Source: Neoroseomonas alkaliterrae
GTDB taxonomy: Bacteria; Pseudomonadota; Alphaproteobacteria; Acetobacterales; Acetobacteraceae
Assembly: GCF_014199195.1 (NCBI RefSeq)
Contig: NZ_JACIJE010000009.1
Span: forward strand, 1-64,000
Direction of reading: 5' to 3'
Length of the DNA: 64,000 nucleotides
Of the stretch, positions 52,566 through 60,316 are shown piece after piece. The translations under genes and the position numbers were made by a program. Position 1 is the first letter of the stretch. Every line of letters starts with the position of its first letter. The notes beneath the pieces are model-generated. The model was not told the DNA's origin and did no database searches. It was given only the letters and a program-made list of their open reading frames with translations.

Positions 52566-52820
52566 GTGTCCGATACCGTCATGGTGCAGTTCCGCCTGCC
52601 TCCCGGCCCCGAGACGCTCGCCGCCGCGGCCGAGCGTCTCGGACTTCCCGTTTCTGCCCTCGATGCCGCCTATGGCGTCGTGCCGACCGATCCGGCGGAC
52701 CGCCTCTTCACCGTGATGGTGCGCAGCGAGTTCGCCAGCCAGGCGGCCGCGCGCCTGCACGGTGGCGACCCGGCCGAGGGCGTCTTCTCCAATCCGCGCA
52801 TCGAGCCCTTCGGCCCCTGA
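52566..52820 (+). CDS. Small I9-like (subtilase propeptide-like) protein
   Basis: An 84-residue protein starting at GTG 52566, 27 bp after the subtilase stop, with GAGGAGG just upstream. Its second half (RLFTVMVRSEFASQAAARL, then EGVFSNPRIEPFGP) follows the same pattern as the subtilase's own prodomain end: a hydrophobic strand, a helix with ..AAARL/AEAL.., then a VF(S/A)-x-x-x-IEP finish. Free propeptide-like proteins (inhibitor family I9) inhibit or fold subtilases, so I propose a dedicated inhibitor or intramolecular-chaperone partner. Size and placement fit; direct homology needs a profile search. No signal peptide. Confidence 0.6.
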   Translation: MSDTVMVQFRLPPGPETLAAAAERLGLPVSALDAAYGVVPTDPADRLFTVMVRSEFASQAAARLHGGDPAEGVFSNPRIEPFGP

Positions 52821-52891
52821 ACCCCGCCGGGGGCTGGCACCGCCCCCCTGCCTGCGCTTCCATGGCGGCCGGGCAAGGGGAAGGAAACGCC

Positions 52892-53665
52892 ATGCGCAAC
52901 CCGATGGAACTGACCGGCCGCACCGTCATCGTCACCGGCACCGGCCAGGGCATAGGCCGTGCCATCTCGGAACTCGTGCTCGACCTCGGCGGCAACCTGG
53001 TCATGGTCGAGCGCAATCCGGAGACCTTCGCCGCCGTCTCCGCGGCGCTCGCGGGCGAGCGCACCCTGGCGCTGATGGGCGACGTGACGGACGAGGCCTT
53101 CTGCGCCCGCATCGTCGAGGAAGCCGCGCACCGCTTCGGCGCCGTCCATGGCCTCGTGAACAATGCCGGCATCACGCGGCCCGCGATGATCGAGAAGATG
53201 ACCCTGCCGCAATGGCAGGCGGTGATCGACGTGAACCTCACCGCCTGCCACCTGATGCAGCAGGCGGTCGGGCGGCACATGATCGCCCGCGCCAAGGCCG
53301 GCGAGCAGCGGCCGGGGGCGATCGTCAACATCTCCTCCACAGCCGGCAAGCGCGGCTCGATCGGGCAGGTGAACTATTCGGCGGCGAAGTCCGGCCTCTT
53401 CGGCATGACCATGACGGCGGCGCTGGAATGGGCGCGCTACGGGATCCGCGTTAACAGCGTCGGCTTCGGCACGGTCGAGACGCCGATGACCGAGACCATC
53501 CGCTCCGACCGCTTCCGCGAACGGACGCTGGCGCGCATCCCGCTCGGGCGCATCGCGCAGCCGGCGGAGGTCGCGCCGCTGATCTGCTTCCTGCTCTCGG
53601 AGGCCGCGTCCTTCATCACCGGGCAGAACTGGCTCGAGGACGGCGGCAGCCACATGCAGCCCTGA
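52892..53665 (+). CDS. Short-chain dehydrogenase/reductase (SDR)
   Basis: A 257-residue classical SDR. The cofactor motif TGTGQGIG is at 15-22, NNAG at 90-93, catalytic Ser148/149 (NISST), Tyr162 and Lys166 (YSAAK), and a C-terminal GQNWLEDGG. It resembles FabG-like 3-oxoacyl reductases, but the substrate is unknown. Glu40 after the second strand (VMVERNPE) would favour NAD over NADP. AAGGGGAAGGAAA precedes ATG 52892. Single gene, convergent with the lpxB operon. Confidence 0.9.
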   Translation: MRNPMELTGRTVIVTGTGQGIGRAISELVLDLGGNLVMVERNPETFAAVSAALAGERTLALMGDVTDEAFCARIVEEAAHRFGAVHGLVNNAGITRPAMIEKMTLPQWQAVIDVNLTACHLMQQAVGRHMIARAKAGEQRPGAIVNISSTAGKRGSIGQVNYSAAKSGLFGMTMTAALEWARYGIRVNSVGFGTVETPMTETIRSDRFRERTLARIPLGRIAQPAEVAPLICFLLSEAASFITGQNWLEDGGSHMQP

Positions 53666-53733
53666 GCGCCCCGCCTCGCGCCTTTCCCAGGGCAGGCAGA
53701 TCGCAACCCATGGAGACGCGCGAGGCGGGGCGC
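53666..53733. terminator. Long inverted repeat between SDR and lpxB
   Basis: Two perfect 15-bp arms, gcgccccgcctcgcg (53666-53680) and its complement (53719-53733), separated by 38 nt. It starts right at the SDR stop and lies between convergent genes, so it probably ends transcription from both sides; the long loop is unusual. Confidence 0.5.
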
Positions 53734-53777
53734 CTGCCGCGCAAGGCATCGCTGCGCCGAGCGAGGCGCGGGGCGGG

Positions 53778-54929
53778 CTACCGCATCTCCCGCAACACGG
53801 CCTCGGCGGCGGCCTCGCTCGGCAGCCCTTCGGGGGCACGCAGCTTCGCCAGCGATTCCGCCATACCCGCGCGCTGCGCCGCAGCCACGGCGGGGTCGAG
53901 CATCGGCCGGAGCAGCGCCTCGGCCAGCGCCTCGGGCGTGCAGTTTTCCTGCAGGCGCTCGGGCACCACCTCGCGCTCGGCCAGCAGGTTGACCAGCGAG
54001 GCGTGCGGCACCTTGACCAGCCGCCGCACGATCGCCGCCGTCAGCGCATTCACCTTGTAGGCGACGACATGGGGGATGCCGGCGACCGCCATCTCCAGCG
54101 ACGAGGTGCCGGACTTGATCAGCCCCGCCCCACCCGATTGCGCCACCGCTGCGAAGGCATCGTGCTTGGCGTCGTTGCCCTCGACCAGGATGGGCGCGGC
54201 GGGCCATCCGGGCGCTGCGCCGCGCACCGCCTCGGCCACGATGGGGGCGACCGGCACCACCGGCCGCAGCCCCGGCAGGCGCTCGCCCGCGATGCGCAGC
54301 GCCTCGCCGAACACCGGCAGCAGGCGCGAGGCCTCCATCCGCCGGCTGCCGGGCATCACGATCACCGGCCGTTCCGCCTCGCCAAGCCCGTGGCCGGCGC
54401 GGAAGCGCGCCGCATCGCCCCGGTCCGCGCCGCTTTCCAGCACGGGATGGCCGACGAAGGTCACGGGAATGCCGGCCTGCTCGAAGAACACCGGCTCGAA
54501 GGGCAGCAGGCACAGGATGCGGTCCACCTTGCGCCGCAGCTTGACCACGCGCCCGGGCCGCCACGCCCAGACCTGGGGCGCGACGTAATGCACGATGCGT
54601 TGCCCGAAGGGGCGCACGAGTTCAGCGAGGCGCAGCGTGAAGCCCGGGCTGTCGATCGTCACCAGCACCGCGGGACGCTGCCGCGCCACATCCGCCGCCG
54701 CATCCGCGAGCAGCCGCTTCAGCCGGAAGATGCGCGGCAGAACCTCGAGCAGCCCCATCAGCGCGAGTTCGCGATAGTCGAACAGGCTCGTCACACCCTG
54801 CTCGGCCATGCGCGGCCCGCCGATGCCGCGGAACTCGAGATCCGGCCTGCGGCGACGCAGGGCTGCGACCAGCCGCGCGCCGAGCACATCGCCCGAGGCC
54901 TCCCCGGCCACCACATAGACCAGCGTCAT
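53778..54929 (-). CDS. lpxB: Lipid-A-disaccharide synthase
   Basis: A 383-residue GT-B glycosyltransferase that joins UDP-diacylglucosamine and lipid X into lipid A disaccharide at the inner membrane. Diagnostic segments are VVAGEASGDVLGARL at the start, FRGIGGPRMAEQG, TIDSPGFTLRLA, HYVAPQVWAWRPGR, MPGSRRMEASRLLPVF and SGTSSLEMAVAGIPHVVAYKVN. ATG 54929 overlaps the nitrilase-family gene by 4 bp. It is not beside lpxD/fabZ/lpxA in this window; it is the third gene of a GNAT-nitrilase-lpxB operon. Confidence 0.96.
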   Translation of the reverse strand: MTLVYVVAGEASGDVLGARLVAALRRRRPDLEFRGIGGPRMAEQGVTSLFDYRELALMGLLEVLPRIFRLKRLLADAAADVARQRPAVLVTIDSPGFTLRLAELVRPFGQRIVHYVAPQVWAWRPGRVVKLRRKVDRILCLLPFEPVFFEQAGIPVTFVGHPVLESGADRGDAARFRAGHGLGEAERPVIVMPGSRRMEASRLLPVFGEALRIAGERLPGLRPVVPVAPIVAEAVRGAAPGWPAAPILVEGNDAKHDAFAAVAQSGGAGLIKSGTSSLEMAVAGIPHVVAYKVNALTAAIVRRLVKVPHASLVNLLAEREVVPERLQENCTPEALAEALLRPMLDPAVAAAQRAGMAESLAKLRAPEGLPSEAAAEAVLREMR

Positions 54930-55825
54930 GCGAACGCCGCCGGTGCGGCCGGTGCGAAAGGCGCGGCCGGCCAGTCGCGGTGGTTGCGGACCTGGCCATG
55001 CTCGCGCACCGTCTCGATCCGCGCCGGGTCGAGCGTCGCGAACACCCACTGCTCGGCATCGAGCGCGCCGCGCGCCAGCACGCCATCCTCCGGGAAGCCC
55101 CGGTCCACCGGCCCGAACACCGCCGCGCAGCCGCGGTTCACGTCGAGTGCTGCGGACCACGGCGCCTCGCCCACCGTCGGCGTGATCGCGACGTAGCACT
55201 GGTTCTCCATCGCCCGCGCCGCCGCACCGATGCGGACGCGGTTGAACCCGTGCATCGTGTCCGTGCAGGAGGGCGCGAGCACCAGCCACGCGCCCGCCTG
55301 CACCTGCACGCGCACATGCTTCGGGAACTCCACGTCGTAGCAGACCGAGATGCCGATGCGCCCCCAGGGCGTGTCGAAGACCTTCGGATCGGCGCCGCGC
55401 GTCACGCCCCAGCGCTCTGCCTCGAAGCGCGTCATGGCGCGCTTCTCCTGCACCGCCATCCTGCCATCGGGCGCAATGAGCGGCGCGCGGTTCACCACCG
55501 CGCCATCCGCCCGGCGCATCGGCAGCGTGCCGGGGAGAAGCCAGATGCCGAGGCGCCGCGCGGCGGCGCGCATGGCCTCGAGGATCTCGGGCGCCGCCGC
55601 CACCATCGCGGCGAGTTCCGTCGCCTCGTCCGTCGCCTCGCCGCCGGCCAGCGCCGCGCCGAGCTCGACGCAGGCATATTCCGGCAGCACGAGCAGATCG
55701 GCCTGCGCGCGCCCTTCCTCCAGCCGCGCTTCGAGCCTGCGCGCGAAGTCGGCGACCCCAGCCGGCCGCCCGACGCCGTATTGCAGCAGGCCGAGCCTGA
55801 GCGGCCGCGCCTCGGGCGCGCTCAC
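54926..55825 (-). CDS. Carbon-nitrogen hydrolase (nitrilase superfamily)
   Basis: A 299-residue amidase of the nitrilase superfamily. The Glu-Lys-Cys triad is Glu49 (VLPEYA), Lys128 (QEKRAM) and Cys162 (SVCYDVEFP). It starts at GTG 55825, which overlaps the stop of the GNAT gene by 4 bp; no ATG is better placed. Members fused or adjacent to GNAT domains are a known subgroup of unknown substrate. It may deaminate or hydrolyse an amide made or acetylated by its neighbour. Confidence 0.88.
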   Translation of the reverse strand: MSAPEARPLRLGLLQYGVGRPAGVADFARRLEARLEEGRAQADLLVLPEYACVELGAALAGGEATDEATELAAMVAAAPEILEAMRAAARRLGIWLLPGTLPMRRADGAVVNRAPLIAPDGRMAVQEKRAMTRFEAERWGVTRGADPKVFDTPWGRIGISVCYDVEFPKHVRVQVQAGAWLVLAPSCTDTMHGFNRVRIGAAARAMENQCYVAITPTVGEAPWSAALDVNRGCAAVFGPVDRGFPEDGVLARGALDAEQWVFATLDPARIETVREHGQVRNHRDWPAAPFAPAAPAAFA

Positions 55826-56418
55826 AGCGGGTCCTTCACCCAGAAGGCGAGCGCGTGCGGCGTTTCGCGGTCGTCGCCGACCTCCTTCCAGTCGAAGACG
55901 ACGGAGATGTCGGCGCGCCGGACATAGCCCCGCCGCCGCCAGAAGGCGTCGAGCGGCACATAGTCCGCCGGCCGGCGCGGGTCGTTGTCGTTGCGCGTCA
56001 CCGCGCAGAAGGCCGCGGCCTGGAGCCCGAGCGCGCGCGCATGCGCCTCGCGCAGTTCGAAGAAGCGGACGCCGGCCCCGCGCCCGCGATAGGCGCGCAG
56101 CAGCACGCTCTCGCCGAAATAGCACCAGCGCGCGGGATCCATGCCGCGGGCGAGGAAGGCCTCGCGCACCCGCGGCGTGGCTTCGGCCATGGGCTGGCAG
56201 GTCGCGCATCCCACCGCCCGATCGCCCTCGATGGCCGCGACGACCGCCGCGCCGGGGCTTTCGGCATAGGCGGCGAGATAGCCTTCCTCGTAGGCGATGT
56301 CGCCGTCATAGAGGTAGGGCCAGTCGCGGAACACGGCGATGCGCAGCCCGGCGAGCCGCGGCAGCCAGGCGCGCAGCGTCTCCCCGCGCAGCGTCTCGAA
56401 GCGAAGTCCGGCATTCAT
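55822..56418 (-). CDS. GNAT family acetyltransferase
   Basis: A 198-residue GNAT protein. The core strand (AAVVAAIEGDRAVGCATCQPM) and the CoA loop (ESVLLRAYRGRGAGVRFFELREAHA) are clear. The C-terminal region contains NDNDPRRPADYVPLDAFWRRRGY and a final hydrophobic strand. It is the first gene of the operon with the nitrilase-family hydrolase and lpxB. This GNAT-plus-nitrilase pairing recurs in proteobacteria, often as one fused protein, which supports a joint function that is not yet known. Confidence 0.87.
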   Translation of the reverse strand: MNAGLRFETLRGETLRAWLPRLAGLRIAVFRDWPYLYDGDIAYEEGYLAAYAESPGAAVVAAIEGDRAVGCATCQPMAEATPRVREAFLARGMDPARWCYFGESVLLRAYRGRGAGVRFFELREAHARALGLQAAAFCAVTRNDNDPRRPADYVPLDAFWRRRGYVRRADISVVFDWKEVGDDRETPHALAFWVKDPL

Positions 56419-56463
56419 GCGCGCTGCATAGGGGCCCGCGCGCCCGGCGGGAAGGGGTCGGGT

Positions 56464-57414
56464 TCAGCGGTCCCGCACCACGCGGATGCCGACAAAGCTG
56501 TAGCGCTCGTTCGCCGTGCCGCGGGTGCGGTTGCCCGCGCGCACATGCCAGGGCACGTGGCTCCAGGAGCCGCCGCGCAGCGGCCGGGCGTCGCAATCCC
56601 CGCTCAGCCGGGGCGAGCCGTCCGAGGGCACGCCATCGAGCGAGGGATTCAGGCAGTCCGCCGTCCACTGCCAGACATTGCCGAGCATGTCGAAGAGGCC
56701 GAAGGCATTGGGCCGGAAGCTCGCGACCGGGGCGGTATAGACGTGCCCGTCGTTGCAGCGGAAGGTGAATTGCGGCCGACGGTCGAGGTTCAGCCGGTTG
56801 GCCATCGTCAGGTCCGCCACATTCGCGAACTCGCAGGCGGATGCGGTTGAATCGCCCCAGAAGCGGGACGAGACCGTGCCGGCGCGGGCGGCATATTCCC
56901 ACTCGGCCTCGCTCGGCAGGCGATAGATCTGGCCGGTGGTGCGGGAGAGCCAGGCGGCATAGGCCGCGGCATCCGCCCAGTTCACGCAGACCACCGGATG
57001 CTCGTCGTCCTGCTCGAAGCCGGGGGCGCGCCAGGTCACGCCGGGGCGCATCTCGTACTCATAGGTCGCGCCGGTGTTGGTGAAGGTCCAGCAGCCCTCT
57101 CCCGTCTGATGGCCGGTGCTCTCGACGAAGGCGGCGAACTGCCCGCGCGTGATCGCGGTGCGGCTCATCGCGAGGCCCGGCGCGATGGTGATGCGCCGCA
57201 GCGGCTGCGAGCGGCCGCGCAGGTCCTGCGGCACGCCCTCGCGCTCCTCCTCGCCGGCGGGCACGCCCATGGTGAAGGCGCCGCCGGGCAGAGTGACCAT
57301 CTCCGGGCAGGTCTCGCAATCGCGGAAGCGGTTCTGTCCGCCCTGCGCGAAGGCCTGGCCCGCGAGCGCAAGCGCGAGCACGCAGCCGGTCAACAGGGCA
57401 AGTCGCCGCATCAT
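56464..57414 (-). CDS. SUMF1/formylglycine-generating-enzyme family protein, catalytic Cys absent
   Basis: A 316-residue exported protein: signal peptide 1-24 (ALAGQAFAQ), then a full FGE-sulfatase domain from ~40 on (VTLPGGAFTMGVPAGEEER, PVVCVNWADAAAYAAWLS, RLPSEAEWEYAARAG, FGLFDMLGNVWQWTADC, LRGGSWSHVPWHVRAGNR, FVGIRVVRD). In active formylglycine-generating enzymes two Cys lie just after the RGGS(W/Y) motif; here that place reads SHVPWHVRAGNR, with no Cys. The protein therefore should not make formylglycine and is probably a carbohydrate-binding, structural or other SUMF1-type protein. Start MM at 57414 follows GAGGGGG. Confidence 0.85.
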   Translation of the reverse strand: MMRRLALLTGCVLALALAGQAFAQGGQNRFRDCETCPEMVTLPGGAFTMGVPAGEEEREGVPQDLRGRSQPLRRITIAPGLAMSRTAITRGQFAAFVESTGHQTGEGCWTFTNTGATYEYEMRPGVTWRAPGFEQDDEHPVVCVNWADAAAYAAWLSRTTGQIYRLPSEAEWEYAARAGTVSSRFWGDSTASACEFANVADLTMANRLNLDRRPQFTFRCNDGHVYTAPVASFRPNAFGLFDMLGNVWQWTADCLNPSLDGVPSDGSPRLSGDCDARPLRGGSWSHVPWHVRAGNRTRGTANERYSFVGIRVVRDR

Positions 57415-57443
57415 CGGGTCCCCCTCAGGCGCAAGACCGTAAC

Positions 57444-58523
57444 TTACGCGCCTGCCCGCGTGGTAGTCCCTGCATCGCTTCCGTGCGGCGCATCGCGTGC
57501 TGCATCGAGGAAGGCGGCTAGGCCCCGCTCCACAACCTCCTTCGGCAGGTTGCGGAGCACGAAGGTGATGCGCGACTTCCGGTCGTGGCCGGCCGGCCAC
57601 GCCGCCATCCTGACGGGTGGATGGAACAGGTGCTGCACGCCATGCACGATGACGGGCCGCTCCTCCCCCGCGATGTTCAGCATGCCCTTCACCCGCAGCA
57701 CGGATTCGCCGCGCGTGACCGCGAGCATCTCGAGCCAGGTCGCGATCCCCTCCCAGGGCAGCGGCGCATCGAAGGTCAGCCCGAAGGCATGGATGCCGGC
57801 GTCGTGGCGGTTCGGGTCGTGGTGGTGGCCGTGGTCGTGATGGTGATGGTGATGGTGATGGTCCTCCGCCGCCATCCACGCCGCGACCTCGGGGATGCGG
57901 CCTTCCAGCGCGGATCCGCCCGCGCCGAGCAGCGCCGAAGGGCTGACATCGCCCGCCACCGCCCTGATGCGCGGCGCCAGCGGGTTCAGCGCGGCCAGCC
58001 GGCGGTCAAGCCTTTCCGCCATCCCGGGCGGGGCGAGGTCGGTCTTGCTCAGCACGATCCAGTCGGCCATCGCGGCCTGCTTCACGGCCTCGACCTGGGT
58101 GTCGAGCGTCGCCATGCCCGCCGCGGCATCCACCAGAGTCACCACGCCGTCCAGCGCATAGGCCGAGAGCACGACCGGGTCGGACATCAGCGTCTGCAGG
58201 ATCGGCGCGGGGTCCGCGAGGCCCGTCGTCTCGACCACCACGCGCCGGATCTCCTGGCCGGCCTCGGCCCGCCGGGCGAGGTCGCGCAGCGCGCGCACGA
58301 GGTCCCCGCGCACGGTGCAGCAGAGGCAGCCCGCGTTCAGCAGCACCGTGTCCTCGTCGAGGCGCTCGACCAGCAGGTGATCGAGGCCGATCTCCCCGAA
58401 CTCGTTGATCAGCACCGCCGTGCCGGCCATCTCCGGCGCCTTCAGCAGCCGGTTCAGCAGCGTCGTCTTGCCGGCGCCGAGGAATCCGGTCAGCACCGTG
58501 ACAGGGATCTTCGTGCCCCTCAT
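57444..58523 (-). CDS. COG0523 (CobW/ZigA-type) GTPase, putative zinc metallochaperone
   Basis: A 359-residue G3E-family GTPase. The P-loop is GFLGAGKTT at 13-21, the metal motif CLCC at 66-69 (GCLCCT), followed by ETTGLADP and SKTD. Between the GTPase and the C-terminal CobW_C domain is a His-rich stretch (about 230-255) with eight consecutive His, then DHGHHHD, a metal-holding loop. It overlaps hisI by ATGA, and zur is divergent, so it is very likely a zinc-delivery protein induced in zinc shortage and not the cobalamin protein CobW. Confidence 0.9.
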   Translation of the reverse strand: MRGTKIPVTVLTGFLGAGKTTLLNRLLKAPEMAGTAVLINEFGEIGLDHLLVERLDEDTVLLNAGCLCCTVRGDLVRALRDLARRAEAGQEIRRVVVETTGLADPAPILQTLMSDPVVLSAYALDGVVTLVDAAAGMATLDTQVEAVKQAAMADWIVLSKTDLAPPGMAERLDRRLAALNPLAPRIRAVAGDVSPSALLGAGGSALEGRIPEVAAWMAAEDHHHHHHHHDHGHHHDPNRHDAGIHAFGLTFDAPLPWEGIATWLEMLAVTRGESVLRVKGMLNIAGEERPVIVHGVQHLFHPPVRMAAWPAGHDRKSRITFVLRNLPKEVVERGLAAFLDAARDAPHGSDAGTTTRAGA

Positions 58524-58930
58524 GCGCCGTAGAGCGCCTTGGGGTCCGCCAGAGGGGCCGCGATCTCGGCGAGCGTGCCGTCGCGCATCGCGCGGTAGAA
58601 GCAGGAGCGCCGCCCGGTGTGGCAGGCGACGCCGGTCTGGTCCACGAGCGCGAGCAGCGTGTCGCCGTCGCAGTCGAGGCGCAGCTCCACCAGCCTCTGC
58701 CGCTGGCCCGAGGTCTCCCCCTTCCGCCACAGCCCGCCGCGCGAGCGCGAGAAGTAGCAGACGCGCCCGGTGGCGAGCGTCTCCGCCACCGCCTCGGCGT
58801 TCATCCAGGCCATCATCAGCACCTCGCCCGTGTCGTGCTGCTGGGCGATGCAGGGGACGAGGCCCGCGGCATCGAAGCGGATCGCGTCGAGGAAGGGGCG
58901 GGCGGGATCGGAAGGGGCGGCGCTCTGCAT
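58520..58930 (-). CDS. hisI: Phosphoribosyl-AMP cyclohydrolase
   Basis: A 136-residue HisI, a zinc- and magnesium-dependent enzyme of histidine synthesis. The magnesium motif DCDGD and the three zinc Cys are all present: Cys87, Cys103 and Cys110 ([12 protein letters not shown]). It is not in a his operon but between zur and the COG0523 gene, and overlaps the latter by 4 bp. hisI copies at such loci are often second copies tied to zinc homeostasis; this one keeps its zinc ligands, so it would be a client of the metallochaperone and not a zinc-free substitute. The start is ATG 58930. Confidence 0.93.
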   Translation of the reverse strand: MQSAAPSDPARPFLDAIRFDAAGLVPCIAQQHDTGEVLMMAWMNAEAVAETLATGRVCYFSRSRGGLWRKGETSGQRQRLVELRLDCDGDTLLALVDQTGVACHTGRRSCFYRAMRDGTLAEIAAPLADPKALYGA

Positions 58931-58973
58931 GCTTCGATGATATAGTGTTCCACCGGCTTGACGAGGACATCCG
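58931..58973. promoter_or_regulatory. Divergent promoter region, candidate Zur operator
   Basis: The 43-bp gap between hisI and zur is the only A+T-rich patch here, with GATGATATAGTGTTCC at 58936-58951. By position it should carry a Zur operator controlling both directions. The dyad symmetry is weak, so the exact operator is uncertain. Confidence 0.35.
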
Positions 58974-59441
58974 ATGAGCGATGCGGCATCGCGCGAAAGG
59001 GCCCTGCAGGAGGCCGAGAAGGCCTGCCTGCGCCGCGGCGCGCAACTCACCCCGCTGCGCCGCCAGGTGCTCGCCTTGGTGCTCGATGCGGAGGCGCCGG
59101 TCGGCGCCTATGCGCTGCTCGACCGGCTCAAGGCGAGCCGCCCGGGTGCGGCGCCGCCCACCGTCTATCGTGCGCTCGATTTCCTGCTCGAGCATGGCCT
59201 GATCCACAAGGTCGAGCGGCTCAACGCCTATATCGGCTGCGCCGATGCCGGGCATGGCCACGGGCATGAGCACGACCATCCCCACCAGTTCCTGATCTGC
59301 CGCCGCTGCGGCGCGACGGCGGAGATCGCCGACCACGCGGTCGCGCACGCCATCGAGGCCGCTGCGCGGCGCGCCGGATTCGCCATCGCCGAGGCGACGG
59401 TGGAGATCGAGGGCACCTGCGCCCGCTGCGCCGCCGCCTGA
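58974..59441 (+). CDS. zur: Fur-family zinc uptake regulator Zur
   Basis: A 155-residue Fur-superfamily repressor. The winged-helix DNA-binding part includes [28 protein letters not shown] and [22 protein letters not shown] His-rich hinge ([14 protein letters not shown]) and two CxxC sites (CRRC and CARC) bind zinc, as in Zur. It is divergent from hisI and the COG0523 GTPase, which it probably represses when zinc is sufficient. No znuABC genes are in the window. Confidence 0.92.
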   Translation: MSDAASRERALQEAEKACLRRGAQLTPLRRQVLALVLDAEAPVGAYALLDRLKASRPGAAPPTVYRALDFLLEHGLIHKVERLNAYIGCADAGHGHGHEHDHPHQFLICRRCGATAEIADHAVAHAIEAAARRAGFAIAEATVEIEGTCARCAAA

Positions 59442-59595
59442 ACCGGCGCGGTTGGCCCGGCGTCCCGTCGCTGCGGAACCCGTCCCGGTGGCTTGCGCTG
59501 TGTCATGGCGCGCAGCCGCGCCGGGGCTAGTCTCGCCGCGCGGGCCGAGAGACCCGAGGGCCATCCCGGCCCCGGCAAGGAGGACGACAGCACCC

Positions 59596-60030
59596 ATGCT
59601 TTCCCTGAAACCGATTCGCGCCCTGCGCCGCGGGGCCATCGCCCTTGCCGCCGCGGGCTGCGCCGTCGCCGCGCAGCCGGCCGCCGCCCAGGGGCAGGCG
59701 GCGACCCCGCTCTTCACCACCGGCGAACTCGCCCGCGCCTGCGGCCCGGCGGCGGAGGATGCCAATGCGCTCGCCGCGCGCTCCGTCTGCTATGCGGTGA
59801 TGGTGGCGGTGGGCCAGACGCACGCGATCTACACCAGCGGCCGGCAGGCGCCGCGCCCGGTCTTCTGCCTGCCCGATCCCTCGCCCTCGCTGGAGCAGGT
59901 CTCGGCGCGCTTCGTCTCCTGGGCCGCGGCCAATCCGCAGCATGCGGGCACCCGCGCGGCCGAGGGCGTGCTGCGCTTCGCCGCCGCCACCTATCCCTGC
60001 CCGCAGCCCGCCGCGGCACGCCGGCGCTGA
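59596..60030 (+). CDS. Exported Rap1a/Tai-like hypothetical protein
   Basis: A 144-residue secreted protein. Residues 1-31 are a signal peptide (ends AAAQ). The mature part has four Cys ([26 protein letters not shown]) and the helix pattern of the Rap1a/Tai domain, known from type VI secretion immunity proteins but also widespread as orphan periplasmic proteins. No secretion-system genes are nearby, so an immunity role is not supported. It is followed 16 bp later by a glycine-zipper lipoprotein gene. Confidence 0.7.
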   Translation: MLSLKPIRALRRGAIALAAAGCAVAAQPAAAQGQAATPLFTTGELARACGPAAEDANALAARSVCYAVMVAVGQTHAIYTSGRQAPRPVFCLPDPSPSLEQVSARFVSWAAANPQHAGTRAAEGVLRFAAATYPCPQPAAARRR

Positions 60031-60046
60031 TCGGAAGGAGCACGCC

Positions 60047-60277
60047 ATGACCACGAAGAAGCCCCTCCGCCTCGCCGTCGTCCTGCTGGCCGGCCTCGGC
60101 CTCGCCGCCTGCGAGGGCATGACCGATTCCCAGCGCGCCACGGCCACCGGTGCCGGCATCGGCGCGCTGGGCGGCGCCGCGATCGGCTCGCTTTCGGGCA
60201 ATGCCGGCATGGGCGCGCTGATCGGCGCCGGCGTCGGCGGCGCCTCCGGCTTCGCGATCGAGCGCGGCCGGCGCTGA
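60047..60277 (+). CDS. Glycine-zipper lipoprotein
   Basis: A 76-residue protein. Its signal ends in an LAAC lipobox (Cys22), then a short spacer and a long Gly/Ala zipper (GAGIGALGGAAIGSL, GALIGAGVGGASGFA) that forms two tightly packed helices, like YmgG/SlyB-type outer-membrane lipoproteins. GGAAGGAG lies before the ATG. It probably shares a transcript with the Rap1a-like gene. Confidence 0.8.
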   Translation: MTTKKPLRLAVVLLAGLGLAACEGMTDSQRATATGAGIGALGGAAIGSLSGNAGMGALIGAGVGGASGFAIERGRR

Positions 60278-60284
60278 AAGGTGC

Positions 60285-60309
60285 GGGCCGGCCGGCTCTC
60301 CGCCGGCCC
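60285..60309. terminator. Terminator hairpin between convergent genes
   Basis: An 8-bp stem (gggccggc / gccggccc) with a 9-nt loop in the 39-bp gap between the glycine-zipper gene and metC. No U-run. Confidence 0.45.
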
Positions 60310-60316
60310 TGCGCCG

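Noticed and set aside
59596-60030. Type VI secretion immunity protein (Rap1a/Tai)
   Set aside because: The fold pattern fits, but no effector or secretion genes are nearby, and such domains are common as orphan periplasmic proteins.
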